Notes: generated by a model not told the origin, from the letters alone. Positions 26,311-35,483 are shown, counted from the first letter of the stretch. The stretch is DNA of 64,000 bases from Stenotrophomonas maltophilia D457 (GCF_000284595.1 NC_017671.1:2699001-2763000); one strand, 5' to 3'. A program made the numbers and translations.

Positions 26311-27105
26311 CTACTGCCCGCGCAGCCGAACCGCGAAGTACCGCGCCGGGGAAAGGCCAAGCGCCTTCTTGAACATCGTGATGAAAGCCGTCACCGACTC
26401 ATAACCCAGCGTCTCGGAAACGCGTTGTACCGGTGCGCCCGCGGCAAGTTCCCGAATGGCGATGAGCAGGTGCAGCTGCTGCCGCCAGCGACCGAAGGAC
26501 AAGCCCGTTTCGCGTTCGATGAGGCGGGTCAACGTGCGCTCGCCGAGGGCCAGGCGCACGGCCCACTGGCCGATGGTGCTGCGGTCTGCCGGATCCGCCG
26601 ACAGCGCTGCAGCCAACGCCCGCACCTTCGGGTGATGGCTGACCGGCAGCGACAGATGCTCGGCCGGCATCTGCACCAGTTCGTCCAGCAACACCCGCGC
26701 CAGCCGGTCGGTGTGGCTGCCATGCGGGTAGTCCAGCGGCGCGTCGGCCAGGTGCAGGATCATCTCGCGCAGCATCGGCGAGATCGCCAGCGTCACGCAC
26801 TGCGCCGGCAGGTCGACGATGCCGGGCTCGACGAACAGGTAGCACAGGCGCGCGTTGGCGGTGGCGCGGTTGCTGTGCGGCATGCCGCCCGGAATCCATA
26901 CGCCACACTGGGGCGGCACGATCCACAACGCATTGGCCACTTCGCAGGTCACCGCCCCATGCAGCGCAAGAATGAGCTGGCCCTTGCGGTGCTCATGCAC
27001 CGGAATTTCCGCGTCGTGCTCGGCCACCTGCAGGCGGCTGGCAACCGCCGGGCGATCGGTCTCGTCAGGGTCCAGGTCAAAGCCGGGGAGCGAAATGCGA
27101 GCCAT
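26311..27105 (-). CDS. AraC-family transcriptional regulator
   Basis: 264 aa. A cupin-type N-terminal domain (EIPVHEHRKGQLILALHG, PPQCGVWIPGGMPHS) is followed by two C-terminal helix-turn-helix motifs ending LGYESVTAFITMFKKALG and SPARYFAV, typical of AraC/XylS. It is transcribed away from the FUSC efflux operon and shares its 70-bp promoter region, so it most likely controls that operon and itself. The inducer is unknown; related regulators respond to small aromatic or drug molecules. The open frame continues upstream to 27288, but that would run into the efflux gene. Confidence 0.88.
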   Translation of the reverse strand: MARISLPGFDLDPDETDRPAVASRLQVAEHDAEIPVHEHRKGQLILALHGAVTCEVANALWIVPPQCGVWIPGGMPHSNRATANARLCYLFVEPGIVDLPAQCVTLAISPMLREMILHLADAPLDYPHGSHTDRLARVLLDELVQMPAEHLSLPVSHHPKVRALAAALSADPADRSTIGQWAVRLALGERTLTRLIERETGLSFGRWRQQLHLLIAIRELAAGAPVQRVSETLGYESVTAFITMFKKALGLSPARYFAVRLRGQ

Positions 27106-27175
27106 TCTCACATTGACCGGTTTTAGCGATTGATTGTCATTGTAGCGAAATTCGCCAGTGCGGCCGATCACTAGC

Positions 27176-29146
27176 ATGAGCCGCATGCACGCCCCCACCC
27201 CTGCCCGTCTCCACGTGTTCCAGGCATTCGCCTGGTTGAAAAGCCCTGCCCTCAGGACCGACCAGGAGGCGGTGCTGTTCTCGCTCAAATGCCTGCTCGC
27301 CGCGTCGCTGGGGCTGTATGTCTCCCTGAGGATCGGCCTGAATCGCCCGTTCTGGGTGATCGGGACGGTCTATCTGGTGTCGCAACCGCTGTCCGGGGCG
27401 ACACTCAGCCGCGGCCTGTTCCGCCTGCTCGGTACCGTGGGCGGAGCCGTCGCCACCGTCGTGCTGGTGCCACGTTTCGCCAATGCACCCCTGGTGCTGA
27501 GCGCCGCGCTTGCCACCTGGATGGCGCTGTGCCTGTACCTGGCGATGCTCGACCGCACGCCGCGTGCCTATGCGTTCCTGCTGGCCGGCTATACCACCAG
27601 CCTGATCGGGTTTCCTGCGGTGATGGTGCCGGCAGACGTGTTCACCATCGCCATCACGCGGGTGCAGGAAATCGCCATCGGCATCCTCGCCGCAACGCTG
27701 GTACACGCGCTGGTGCTGCCGCGCCGGGTCTCGATACGCGTGCACGCGCGGGTTGCTGCCGTACTGGATGACGCGGAACGATGGACACGGGACATGCGCG
27801 CCGGTGCATCGGACACGGTGCTGGCGACGGACCGCTCGAAAGTGGCCGCCGACCTGCTCGAGCTGCATGTGCTGTCGATCCACCTGCCCTTCGACAGCGC
27901 CCACGGCGTGGCCCAGGTGCAGATCCTGCGTGCCCTGCATGACCGGATGCTGGACGTACTGATGCTGTCCAGCGCGGTGGAAGATTCCCTCGCACGGCTG
28001 CGCTCATCACAGGCCAGCGCGATGGATTCGCCTGGCTGGCGCGAGCTGATGCAGACCGGCCTCGCCGCGCAACAGGCCGAGCTCGACCTCGCCCACGCCG
28101 ACTGCCGCGTGCTGCAGGCACAACTATGCACTGCCCGGCCCGACTGGCGCCGGCATGTACCTGCCCGCCTTGCGCGACATGCGCAGGGTGCGGTACTTCA
28201 CCGGGATCATCGGCTTGCCCTGCGCAGCGCGCTGGGCGCGTTCGTCGGCATCCTGCTGAGCTGCGTGTTGTGGATCGTTACCGGCTGGTCGGACGGCGCC
28301 ACGGCGGTGTCCATCATCGGCACGGCGTGCGTGCTGTTCGGCACGATCGAAGCGCCTGCGCCGCATGTCATGCGCTATCTGGTGGGATCGTTGATCGGCG
28401 TTGGCGTCGGCCTGCTCTACGGTCTGCTGATCTTCCCCGCGCTGTCCGATGTCGTCGGCCTGACTGCCGCGCTGGCGCCTGCGCTGCTGCTGTGCGGATC
28501 GTTCCTGGCCCGGCCTCCCTTCATCATGGCTGCCCTGGGCGTGGTGCTGACGTTTCCGCTCATCGCGGGACTGGGCGCGACCAATACGGTCAACATCGTC
28601 GGCGCACTCAACAACAGCGTAGCGTTGTTCGTGGGTACGACAGTGGCACTGTGCAGCATGCAGCTGTTCCAGACCGCCGATGCGGGCCGCAACCGCGCAC
28701 GGCTGGAGCGTTCGATCCGTCGGGATATCGCACGACACGCCGCCGGACAAGGTGGCGTGGCCCGGGCCTGGCTCAGCCGCATGCTGGATCGAATCGGGCT
28801 GCTCGCTCCCCGGTTGCGGGGCGGTTCCAGTGCCGCAGACGACCTGCGGGCATTGTTTGCGGACGTGCGTGCGGTACGTGCATCCAACCAACTCCGCGCA
28901 CTGGACAAGTGCCAGGAAAACCCGCAGGTCCGGGTGCTTCATGCGGCGCTGATCGAACGCGTCGCCGCACATTTCAGGGTTCGTGCCCACGCGCCACGCA
29001 GCGTCGACGCCCATCTTCTGGAACTGCTCGACCGCATGCGCGAGGCAGCAGTGGCCAGCAGCGGGGATGATCGTGAGCATCTGTCGCACCTGCTCTGCGG
29101 ATTGCGCCGCGACCTGCTGGCGCCTGCTCTCACCCTTCGGCACTGA
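27176..29146 (+). CDS. FUSC-family inner membrane efflux protein (AaeB/FusB-like)
   Basis: 656 aa. Two sets of hydrophobic helices flank a soluble central region: the first about 30-170 (FWVIGTVYLVSQPLSGATLS is the FUSC signature), the second about 340-510 (CVLFGTIEAPAPHVMRYLVG, ALLLCGSFLARPPFIMAALG). This is the fusaric acid resistance/AaeB family, which exports aromatic carboxylic acids. The gene is followed at once by DUF1656, HlyD and NodT genes, forming a tripartite pump. The ATG at 27176 is preferred to a GTG six codons earlier. An AraC regulator is divergent. Confidence 0.9.
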   Translation: MSRMHAPTPARLHVFQAFAWLKSPALRTDQEAVLFSLKCLLAASLGLYVSLRIGLNRPFWVIGTVYLVSQPLSGATLSRGLFRLLGTVGGAVATVVLVPRFANAPLVLSAALATWMALCLYLAMLDRTPRAYAFLLAGYTTSLIGFPAVMVPADVFTIAITRVQEIAIGILAATLVHALVLPRRVSIRVHARVAAVLDDAERWTRDMRAGASDTVLATDRSKVAADLLELHVLSIHLPFDSAHGVAQVQILRALHDRMLDVLMLSSAVEDSLARLRSSQASAMDSPGWRELMQTGLAAQQAELDLAHADCRVLQAQLCTARPDWRRHVPARLARHAQGAVLHRDHRLALRSALGAFVGILLSCVLWIVTGWSDGATAVSIIGTACVLFGTIEAPAPHVMRYLVGSLIGVGVGLLYGLLIFPALSDVVGLTAALAPALLLCGSFLARPPFIMAALGVVLTFPLIAGLGATNTVNIVGALNNSVALFVGTTVALCSMQLFQTADAGRNRARLERSIRRDIARHAAGQGGVARAWLSRMLDRIGLLAPRLRGGSSAADDLRALFADVRAVRASNQLRALDKCQENPQVRVLHAALIERVAAHFRVRAHAPRSVDAHLLELLDRMREAAVASSGDDREHLSHLLCGLRRDLLAPALTLRH

Positions 29147-29150
29147 CCTC

Positions 29151-29360
29151 ATGTTTTCTGATCTCTCCATTGATGGCGTGCTGATCCCCGGCCTGCTCGC
29201 CGTGGCCGCCGCCGCGCTGGCGCTGTCGATGCTGACCTCGCGCCTGCTCGCCAGTCTCGGTCTGTACCGCTTGTTCGCCGCGCGACCACTGGTGGGCCTG
29301 TCCCTGTTCGTGATCCTGGCGGAGCTGATGATCCGGCTCTCGCCCCTGCTCGAGAAATGA
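29151..29360 (+). CDS. DUF1656 small membrane protein (AaeX-like)
   Basis: 69 aa with two hydrophobic helices (LIPGLLAVAAAALALSML and RPLVGLSLFVILAELMIRL). DUF1656 proteins such as AaeX are encoded between the FUSC pump and its periplasmic adaptor in this type of operon. The gene begins four bases after the pump stop and ends one base before the adaptor ATG. Its function in the pump is not known. Confidence 0.88.
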   Translation: MFSDLSIDGVLIPGLLAVAAAALALSMLTSRLLASLGLYRLFAARPLVGLSLFVILAELMIRLSPLLEK

Positions 29361-29361
29361 A

Positions 29362-30246
29362 ATGAAACACCTGCTTGCTGTCATCGGGCGCTGGAGCGCT
29401 ACGCTGGTTGTATTCGCGATTGCTGTCGTCGCCGCGCTGTCCATCTGGAAGCGTTACGAAACACGCCCGTGGACGCGGGATGGACGGGTCCGCGCCGATG
29501 TGGTGCGCGTTGCGTCGGACATGGGGGGGCTGGTCACCCAGGTGCTGGTGCACGACAACCAGCGGGTCAGCGCCGGACAACTGCTGCTGGTGCTGGATCA
29601 GCCACGCCTGGCTGCCGCGCTTGAGAAGGCCGACGCAGCGGTCAGCAGCGCACGCGCGACGCTGGCGCTGGCCCGCCGCGAATCGACGCGGGACAACGCA
29701 CTGGGCAACCTGGTCGCCTCGGAGACACGCGAACGCAATGCGGCCAAGGTCGACACCGAGCTGGCCGCCTTGGCGCAGGCACGGGCCGAACAGCGCGTTG
29801 CCCAGCTCAACGTGCAACGCACCGAGGTGCGCGCGAGCACCGACGGCATCGTCACCAACCTTGACCTGCATGCGGGCGATTACCTGCAACCGGGCGCGCA
29901 GGCGCTGGCGCTGATCGACACCGGCAGCCTGCGTATCGAGGGCTACTTCGAGGAAACCAAGCTGGGCTGCATCACCGAGGGCGATGCCGCCGTGGCGCGG
30001 CTGATGGGCGACACCCGCGATGTCCGCGGACACGTGGAGACCATCGCCGCCGGCATTGCCGACGATCAGCGCTCCAGCACGCACAACCTGCTGCCTGCCG
30101 TAGCGCCGACCTATACCTGGGTGAGGCTGGCACAGCGCATCCCGGTACGCATCCGTATCGATGATGCGCCGCCGGATACGCGCCTGATCGTGGGTCGCAC
30201 TGCGAGTGTGACCATCACGCCCTCGGCACCGGGAGCCTGCAAGTGA
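29362..30246 (+). CDS. HlyD-family periplasmic adaptor (AaeA-like)
   Basis: 294 aa. One N-terminal membrane anchor (VVFAIAVVAALSIWKRYETR) is followed by the biotinyl-lipoyl-like halves (RADVVRVASDMGGLVTQVLV and TEVRASTDGIVTNLDLHAGD), a short coiled-coil hairpin between them, and a beta-barrel domain (LRIEGYFEETKLGCITEGD). It links the FUSC pump to the outer-membrane channel encoded next. Its stop overlaps the GTG start of that gene. Confidence 0.92.
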   Translation: MKHLLAVIGRWSATLVVFAIAVVAALSIWKRYETRPWTRDGRVRADVVRVASDMGGLVTQVLVHDNQRVSAGQLLLVLDQPRLAAALEKADAAVSSARATLALARRESTRDNALGNLVASETRERNAAKVDTELAALAQARAEQRVAQLNVQRTEVRASTDGIVTNLDLHAGDYLQPGAQALALIDTGSLRIEGYFEETKLGCITEGDAAVARLMGDTRDVRGHVETIAAGIADDQRSSTHNLLPAVAPTYTWVRLAQRIPVRIRIDDAPPDTRLIVGRTASVTITPSAPGACK

Positions 30247-31679
30247 GCGTGCGGACAGTACGTGGTGGGCTGCTTGCCCTGTTGCTGCCCCTGACGGCCT
30301 GCGTATCCGGCCCCGACTATCACCTGCCTGCGAACGCCGTCGCAGCTTCACAACGGGCTGCGCGGGCGTTCGTCTCAGGCCAGGACGCATCGTTCAGCCA
30401 CGACGCGCCACCGGATCGATGGTGGCACCTGTATGGCGACCCTCAGCTTGACGCCTACGTACGCGAAGCACTGGCGGCCAATACCGACCTGCGCGCCGCC
30501 GATGCCAACCTTCGGCGCGCCAGCGCTACCGTGCTGGAGTATCGCGCGCGCGGTGCCGTACAGGCCGACGTGGATGCATCGGGCACGCTCACCCATGCCG
30601 GTGGCTACACCCAGGCGTCGGCCGCCCCGCAGTCGTACGCGCTGGGCCTTCACCTCTCCTATCCACTGGATCTTGCAGGTGGCATCCGCCGCGGCATCGA
30701 AGCCGCCAACGCCGACGCGGAGGCGGTTGCTGCGGCACGCGACCAGGTCCGCGTGGTCGTCGCTGCGGCCGTCACCCGTGCCTATCTCCAGGTGTGCACC
30801 CGAAATCACACGCTCGCTGCAACCCGGCAGGTGCTGGCGGTGCAGCGCGCCACCCTGGACGCAACCCGACGCCTGGCTGCAGGCGGGCGCGGAACGGACT
30901 TCGATGTCAGCCGTGCCGGTGCCGCCATCAATCGCAGCGCGGCGGCGGTACCGCACCTGCTGGCGGAACGCCAGGCCGCACTGTTCGAACTGGCCGCATT
31001 GATGGGCAGGCTCCCGGCGGACTATCCCAGGGAGGCCGAAGCCTGCCCACGCCCCCCGGAGCTGGAGCAGGCGCTGCCGGTCGGTGATGGTTGGCAGCTG
31101 CTCCAACGACGCCCTGACATACGTGCCGCCGAGCGCAGCCTTGCCGCAGCCACGGCGATGATCGGCGTAGAGACGGCGGGTCTCTATCCGCAGATCACCT
31201 TGGGCGCCTCTTCGGGCGTGGCCGGCACACCGGCGCATCTGCTGTCGGCCGACGGCTTCGGTGCGAGCATCGGTCCCGTGCTGTCATGGCACTGGCCCAA
31301 CCGCCGCGTAGCCAAGGCCCGCATCGCGGCGGCCGGCGCCAATGCAGATACCGCGCTCGCGTCCTTTGACGGCGTCGTGCTGCAGGCACTGCGGCAGACC
31401 GAGACCGCGCTTTCTGCCTGCACGCAGGAGCTTGAACGCGAGCGCAGCCTGGCGCAGGCGCGTGGGGATGCAGCGCGGGCCGCCGGGCAGGCGCAGCAGC
31501 TCTACCGTTTCGGCAGGATCGATTTTCTCGACCTGCTTTCGGCCCAGGCCGCGCTGGCAGATGCGGAGTCCGCATTGGCTGCATCGCGCGCGGACCGGGT
31601 CGACCGCCAGCTGGATCTTTTCCTGTCGTTGGGCGGAGGCTGGGCCGCAACGGATTCGGCCGCGCGCGGTGCCCGGTGA
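30243..31679 (+). CDS. NodT-family outer membrane efflux lipoprotein
   Basis: 478 aa TolC-like channel. The signal peptide ends in the lipobox LTAC, followed by VSGPDYHLP; WWHLYGDPQLDAYVREALA and the C-terminal YRFGRIDFLDLLSAQAALAD are the two repeats typical of NodT/OprM proteins. It completes the FUSC/HlyD efflux complex across the outer membrane. Start GTG at 30243 overlaps the adaptor stop (GTGA). Confidence 0.93.
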   Translation: MSVRTVRGGLLALLLPLTACVSGPDYHLPANAVAASQRAARAFVSGQDASFSHDAPPDRWWHLYGDPQLDAYVREALAANTDLRAADANLRRASATVLEYRARGAVQADVDASGTLTHAGGYTQASAAPQSYALGLHLSYPLDLAGGIRRGIEAANADAEAVAAARDQVRVVVAAAVTRAYLQVCTRNHTLAATRQVLAVQRATLDATRRLAAGGRGTDFDVSRAGAAINRSAAAVPHLLAERQAALFELAALMGRLPADYPREAEACPRPPELEQALPVGDGWQLLQRRPDIRAAERSLAAATAMIGVETAGLYPQITLGASSGVAGTPAHLLSADGFGASIGPVLSWHWPNRRVAKARIAAAGANADTALASFDGVVLQALRQTETALSACTQELERERSLAQARGDAARAAGQAQQLYRFGRIDFLDLLSAQAALADAESALAASRADRVDRQLDLFLSLGGGWAATDSAARGAR

Positions 31680-31812
31680 CCCGTTCAGGGCAGCGACTGC
31701 ACGCCGCGCCGTCTGTTCAGGAACGTACCGCCTACACCCGTATTCATTCACTCTGACTGCCCTATATTCCTGCCACAGCGCCGCATGCTGCGGCCATGAC
31801 GGAGGCATATCC

Positions 31813-32160
31813 ATGAAGACAACACGTTTGCTGGCCATCGCCTTGACCACCGCCACCGCTTTCGCTGCGGCCCCCGCGTTCGCCGATCCGCCGCACCACG
31901 CCCGTGGCAACGGCCCGCCGCCGCACGCAGGCGGCCCGCACAACCGCGAAGCGCCGCCGCCGGGCTGGCAGAAGAAGGCCTGGCGACGTGGCGAGCGCCT
32001 GCCGTGGGCCGAAGTGGACCGCCGCTACTGGGTAGACGATTACGCGCGTTATGACCTGCGCGAACCGGGCCGCGACCGGCGTTGGGTGCGCCAGTCCGAT
32101 AACGAGTACCTGCTGGTGGAGATCGCCACCGGGCTGATCATCGACGCCCTGCATCGCTGA
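31813..32160 (+). CDS. RcnB-family periplasmic protein
   Basis: 115 aa. A signal peptide (cleavage after APAFA) is followed by a His/Pro/Gly-rich segment (DPPHHARGNGPPPHAGGPHN) and the RcnB-type domain with GWQKKAWRRGERLPWAEVD, RYWVDDYARYDLREP and NEYLLVEIATGLI. E. coli RcnB takes part in nickel/cobalt homeostasis in the periplasm; the family name is used here without proof of metal binding. GGAGG at 31801-31805 supports the start. It stands alone after the efflux operon. Confidence 0.85.
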   Translation: MKTTRLLAIALTTATAFAAAPAFADPPHHARGNGPPPHAGGPHNREAPPPGWQKKAWRRGERLPWAEVDRRYWVDDYARYDLREPGRDRRWVRQSDNEYLLVEIATGLIIDALHR

Positions 32161-32210
32161 AGCGACCTGCAGCGTCCGCACACGCAGCGATTTACATCGG
32201 TGCAGACACC

Positions 32211-32525
32211 TTACGACCGGGGCCGCCCCGGTCGGCGGTGTCTGCGCCCACGGCGCCCCGCCCGCCTCCGCGGCCCGCCATGCAGGCCCTCCCGCAGCGC
32301 GATATACCCGCACATCAGCGCTGTGGCAAATAGCCCCATCGCCACCAGTATTTCGAATCCCCGATCACCAAAGAGCAGGCGGATGGAGGTCTCCAGTGAG
32401 CACAGCCTGCCGCAGCGCAGGCCGTGCTCGTTGAAGCCATGGATGAGCACCAGTACGCCCATCAACCCGCACCACGCCATCAGGGCCAGGCTTGCGATGA
32501 AGATGAAAGGTCGATGGATACCCAT
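32211..32525 (-). CDS. small hypothetical membrane protein
   Basis: 104 aa with two hydrophobic helices (FIFIASLALMAWCGLMGVLVL and ILVAMGLFATALMCGYIAL) separated by a Cys-containing loop (GLRCGRLCSLETS), and a long Arg/Gly-rich C-terminal tail. No family recognised. It starts 17 bases after the lipoprotein gene upstream and is likely cotranscribed with it. Confidence 0.55.
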   Translation of the reverse strand: MGIHRPFIFIASLALMAWCGLMGVLVLIHGFNEHGLRCGRLCSLETSIRLLFGDRGFEILVAMGLFATALMCGYIALREGLHGGPRRRAGRRGRRHRRPGRPRS

Positions 32526-32542
32526 GCGCTCGTCGCGGTCTT

Positions 32543-32866
32543 CTACGGTGATGCCCAGCGCGACGTTGCGAGCACGCGATCGGAAGCATCCAGCTCTACC
32601 GACCAGGCTTCGGTATCCAGTCCCAGCCGGTTCTCATACCACCATCGCTGCGCACAGCGACCACTGCATCCACGGCTGGCATAGCGGGTAAAGGGAACAT
32701 CGGCGTGCTCCACCACGTCAGGGGGCCCCAGCGCCCGCAGTACCTCGCCCCTGCTCGCCCCGACCGGGACCGAGGCAAGCGCGTGGGAATGCCACGCCGA
32801 GATCGCCGAGCAACCGGCCACGTACGCCACGAACAGGCCCGCAAGCCCCCACATTAGTGCCCTCAT
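32543..32866 (-). CDS. small lipoprotein, SmpA/BamE-like pattern
   Basis: 107 aa. The signal peptide MRALMWGLAGLFVAYVAGC ends in a lipobox (VAGC). VPVGASRGEVLRALGPPDVV followed by YASRGCSGRCAQRWWYE recalls the small beta-lactamase-inhibitor-like fold of SmpA/OmlA lipoproteins, which begin with a G-x-S/T-x-x-E-V-x-x-x-x-G-x-P motif; two Cys pairs could form disulfides. AGGAGGGG eight bases before ATG 32866 is a strong ribosome site. Function unknown. Confidence 0.65.
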   Translation of the reverse strand: MRALMWGLAGLFVAYVAGCSAISAWHSHALASVPVGASRGEVLRALGPPDVVEHADVPFTRYASRGCSGRCAQRWWYENRLGLDTEAWSVELDASDRVLATSRWASP

Positions 32867-33005
32867 TGACAGATCCCCTCCTGCGCCGCGCGCCCGCGCA
32901 TCATCCGCGCAGACCTTCTTCAACGTCAAACCTCGACACGCGGGCCTGTTGCAGCGCCCGGCATCCGTGCTAGCGTGCGCCGTCAAACTCTCCATGGGGT
33001 GCAGG

Positions 33006-33638
33006 ATGCGCAATGGAATGGGACGGAATCTGGTGATCGCCTGCATGGCCCTGGCTGTTGCCCCAGCGGCGGCAACAGCGGCCGCAACAGCGACCGCAAT
33101 GCCGGGCGATCGTGGGCAGGATTTCGTGCAGACACAGGCGATCGCCGCGCGCTGCCAGAAGAGCCTGCCCGGCCTGGAACTGCAGTTGCAGGAGGGCCGC
33201 AAGCACTGGCTGTCGACACTCGACGCCGCGCAACTGCAGGCCGCCGAGGCCTATGCCAGCAGCAAGGAAGGCAGGACTCTGGGAAAGAGTGTGGAGCGGG
33301 ATGCCTCCCGCGCCTTCGGTCGCAATACCTTGTCCGCCGCAGCGACCTGCGTTGGCCTGCTCGCCGAGTACGGCCCGGCCCACCCGCTGCCTTCCGGCAC
33401 GGCAATGCCGGCCGACCGGGTGCAGCACTACATGCTGCACTTTGCACCGATGGTGCTGGCTCGGCTGCAGTGCGCGCGCCTGGACGGCATCGACGTGGCC
33501 GCCCAGCCCGATGGCTCGGAAACCTGGCAGTACCGGGCCTGTGGCCAGACCGAATCCGTGCGCATGGCCCCGCTCGGGCAGAGCTGGTCGATGAGCGATG
33601 CGGACCGCAATCGCCTGTTCGACGCACTGACCCGATAG
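33006..33638 (+). CDS. secreted hypothetical protein
   Basis: 210 aa. The N-terminus (VIACMALAVAPAAATAAATA) is a signal peptide; the mature protein is helical with Gln-rich segments (QDFVQTQAIAARCQKSLPG, LELQLQEGRKHWLSTLDAAQ) and four Cys that could form disulfides. No family recognised. Starts at 33006 and 33018 are both possible. It precedes a YbbD-like lipoprotein gene in the same direction with a 32-base gap. Confidence 0.6.
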   Translation: MRNGMGRNLVIACMALAVAPAAATAAATATAMPGDRGQDFVQTQAIAARCQKSLPGLELQLQEGRKHWLSTLDAAQLQAAEAYASSKEGRTLGKSVERDASRAFGRNTLSAAATCVGLLAEYGPAHPLPSGTAMPADRVQHYMLHFAPMVLARLQCARLDGIDVAAQPDGSETWQYRACGQTESVRMAPLGQSWSMSDADRNRLFDALTR

Positions 33639-33670
33639 GTCGGACGGTATTCCCCGGGGTAGCAGGAACC

Positions 33671-34138
33671 ATGTTTCCACCCACCACCTGGATCAAGTTG
33701 CGATCTGCCTTTACATTGGCGGCCTGCACGGTGCTATGCGCCTGGGTGCTATGCGCCTGCGGCCTGGTTATGGACAGTTCGTTCGACACTCTGCGCGAGG
33801 CGCTTGACTCCGACATGGTGAACAAGGGATGGATTCCCGGCTGGGTGCCCCACGAGGCGACCGACCTGCGCGAGGTGCACGACCTCGACTCGAACACCAG
33901 CGCGCTGGCCTTCACCAAGCCTCCTGCGATACCACTGCGGCTGCCTGCGGATTGCCAGGCAACGACATTCAGTCACAGCGATCCTGTTGCGTTCGATCGA
34001 TACTGGTGGCCGGGCGACGGGACGCTCAAGTCGTCGTATCGCGTCTTTCGCTGCGCGCCCGAATCCGGAAAATCAGTCTTTGTCGCCATCAACAGGACCG
34101 AAGACCACGTGCTCTTCTGGCGAACCTACGCGCGGTGA
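33671..34138 (+). CDS. lipoprotein, YbbD-like, paralogue of the RHS-island gene
   Basis: 155 aa. Lipobox LCAC after a hydrophobic segment. KGWIPGWVPHEATDLREVHD, then DSNTSALAF and LPADCQ, follows the same pattern as SKWLPSWLPEDAVNIRESHD, DTNESWLVF and LPEECR in the lipoprotein at 19141-19599. The end (SVFVAINRTEDHVLFW) also aligns with the other protein's RWVMRDEELGLVYS. AGGA before ATG 33671 supports the start. No RHS gene is near this copy. Function unknown. Confidence 0.65.
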   Translation: MFPPTTWIKLRSAFTLAACTVLCAWVLCACGLVMDSSFDTLREALDSDMVNKGWIPGWVPHEATDLREVHDLDSNTSALAFTKPPAIPLRLPADCQATTFSHSDPVAFDRYWWPGDGTLKSSYRVFRCAPESGKSVFVAINRTEDHVLFWRTYAR

Positions 34139-34173
34139 TGCGCCCGCGCCACCCTATTCCTCCCCAGGACCCC

Positions 34174-34704
34174 ATGATGCCCAACGCACGTGCACGCTTC
34201 GTCGCCCTCGCCCTGTTGCTCCCGGCGTGGCTGCCGGCCTACGCCACGCAGAATGCCCCCGCCGACGTCAAGGCGATCGAACAGGTGGTCGAAGCGTTCC
34301 GCACCTCGCTGATCAACAAGGACAAGCCGACCTACATGGGCCTGTTCTTCTCTGATAAACCGGAAGACATCGGCTGGCAGTTCGTTTCCGAGGATGTGCG
34401 CCTGCAGGACATCCGCAAGGCCAAGCCCGATGCGATCAAGGCACGGCAGATTCCCGCCAACAACTTCATCGCGCTGATCGACGGGGCGGTCGCCTCGCCG
34501 AAGCCGAAGGAGGAGAAGTTCTCCAACACGAAGATCGAAACGGACGGCGATGTGGCCTCGGTCTCGTTTGACTACAGCTTCCACGACGATGGGGTGAAGA
34601 CCAACTGGGGCAAGGAAATGTGGCAGCTGGTCCGCACCGAGCAGGGCTGGAAGATCTTCTCGGTGATCTACTCGATCCGCGATTCACGCAGCCCGGGCGA
34701 TTGA
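34174..34704 (+). CDS. secreted NTF2-like (SnoaL-type) protein
   Basis: 176 aa. A signal peptide (ALALLLPAWLPAYA) precedes ADVKAIEQVVEAFRTSLINK, FSDKPEDIGWQFV and WQLVRTEQGWKIFSVIYSIR, the cone-shaped NTF2/SnoaL fold. Such proteins bind small ligands or act as non-catalytic domains; the role here is unknown. ATG 34174 is preceded by CCAGGA; ATG 34177 is equivalent. It lies upstream of the ColR-like regulator with a 104-base gap. Confidence 0.75.
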   Translation: MMPNARARFVALALLLPAWLPAYATQNAPADVKAIEQVVEAFRTSLINKDKPTYMGLFFSDKPEDIGWQFVSEDVRLQDIRKAKPDAIKARQIPANNFIALIDGAVASPKPKEEKFSNTKIETDGDVASVSFDYSFHDDGVKTNWGKEMWQLVRTEQGWKIFSVIYSIRDSRSPGD

Positions 34705-34808
34705 ACGTCGCTTGACCGGGCCGAACCCAGGCCGCGATCCATTCAGCAAGGGCATTGGCATTCGGCCATCGATCGGGCAGAGTTCGGCCACGCGCAAGGA
34801 CGCATGCC

Positions 34809-35483
34809 ATGACCCGCCTGCTGATCATCGAAGACAACCCCGAGCTGGTTGCCAACCTGTATGCCTTCTTTGAACCGCTCGGCTACGTGCTGGACGACGC
34901 GCGCGACGGCGCCAGTGGCCTGCGCCGGGCCACGCAGCACGACTACGACGCCATCCTGCTGGACCTGATGCTGCCGCGCCTGGACGGCATGACGCTGTGC
35001 CAGAAGCTGCGCCAGGAGTTCCAGAACCCGGTGCCGATCCTGATGCTGACCGCACGCGATCCGGTCGAAGACCGTGTGCAGGGCCTGGCCCTGGGCGCGG
35101 ATGACTACCTGGTCAAACCGTTCTCGCTGGTGGAACTGGATGCACGGATCAAGGCCCTCGTACGAAGGGCACAGGGGCGCCAGGTCCAGAGCGTGCTGGC
35201 GTGGAAGGACCTGCAGGTGGACACGCGCTCGCCACAGGCCTGGCGGCAAGGCCGCTGCATTGCGCTGACGCCCACGTCGCACAAGCTGCTGATGTGCCTG
35301 GTGCGTGCAGCTCCCGCCGTGGTGCGCAAGCAGGAGATGGAATACCTGGTCTGGGGCGACGAGCCACCGGACAGCGGCGCGCTGCGAACCCACATCCATG
35401 AGCTGCGCCTGCAGGTGGACCGCAGCTTCGACACCGCGCTGATCACCACGGTGCACAGCGTCGGCTGGCGCATGCAGGCGTGA
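34809..35483 (+). CDS. colR: OmpR-family response regulator, ColR-like
   Basis: 224 aa. The receiver domain has the acidic pocket IIEDN, the phosphoacceptor Asp in AILLDLMLPRLDG (about residue 54) and the Lys in YLVKPF. The DNA-binding domain is a winged helix ending VWGDEPPDSGALRTHIHELR and ITTVHSVGWRM; PDSxxLRxHxHxLR and TVHxVGxRM are close to Pseudomonas ColR. The GTG of the kinase gene overlaps its stop. Pseudomonas and Xanthomonas ColR control envelope genes, and dgkA and eptA lie just downstream here. Confidence 0.75.
   Translation: MTRLLIIEDNPELVANLYAFFEPLGYVLDDARDGASGLRRATQHDYDAILLDLMLPRLDGMTLCQKLRQEFQNPVPILMLTARDPVEDRVQGLALGADDYLVKPFSLVELDARIKALVRRAQGRQVQSVLAWKDLQVDTRSPQAWRQGRCIALTPTSHKLLMCLVRAAPAVVRKQEMEYLVWGDEPPDSGALRTHIHELRLQVDRSFDTALITTVHSVGWRMQA

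Noticed and set aside
27176-31679. Naming the efflux genes fuaABC.
   Set aside because: The published fusaric acid pump has a LysR-type regulator; this locus has an AraC regulator and an extra DUF1656 gene, so identity is not supported.
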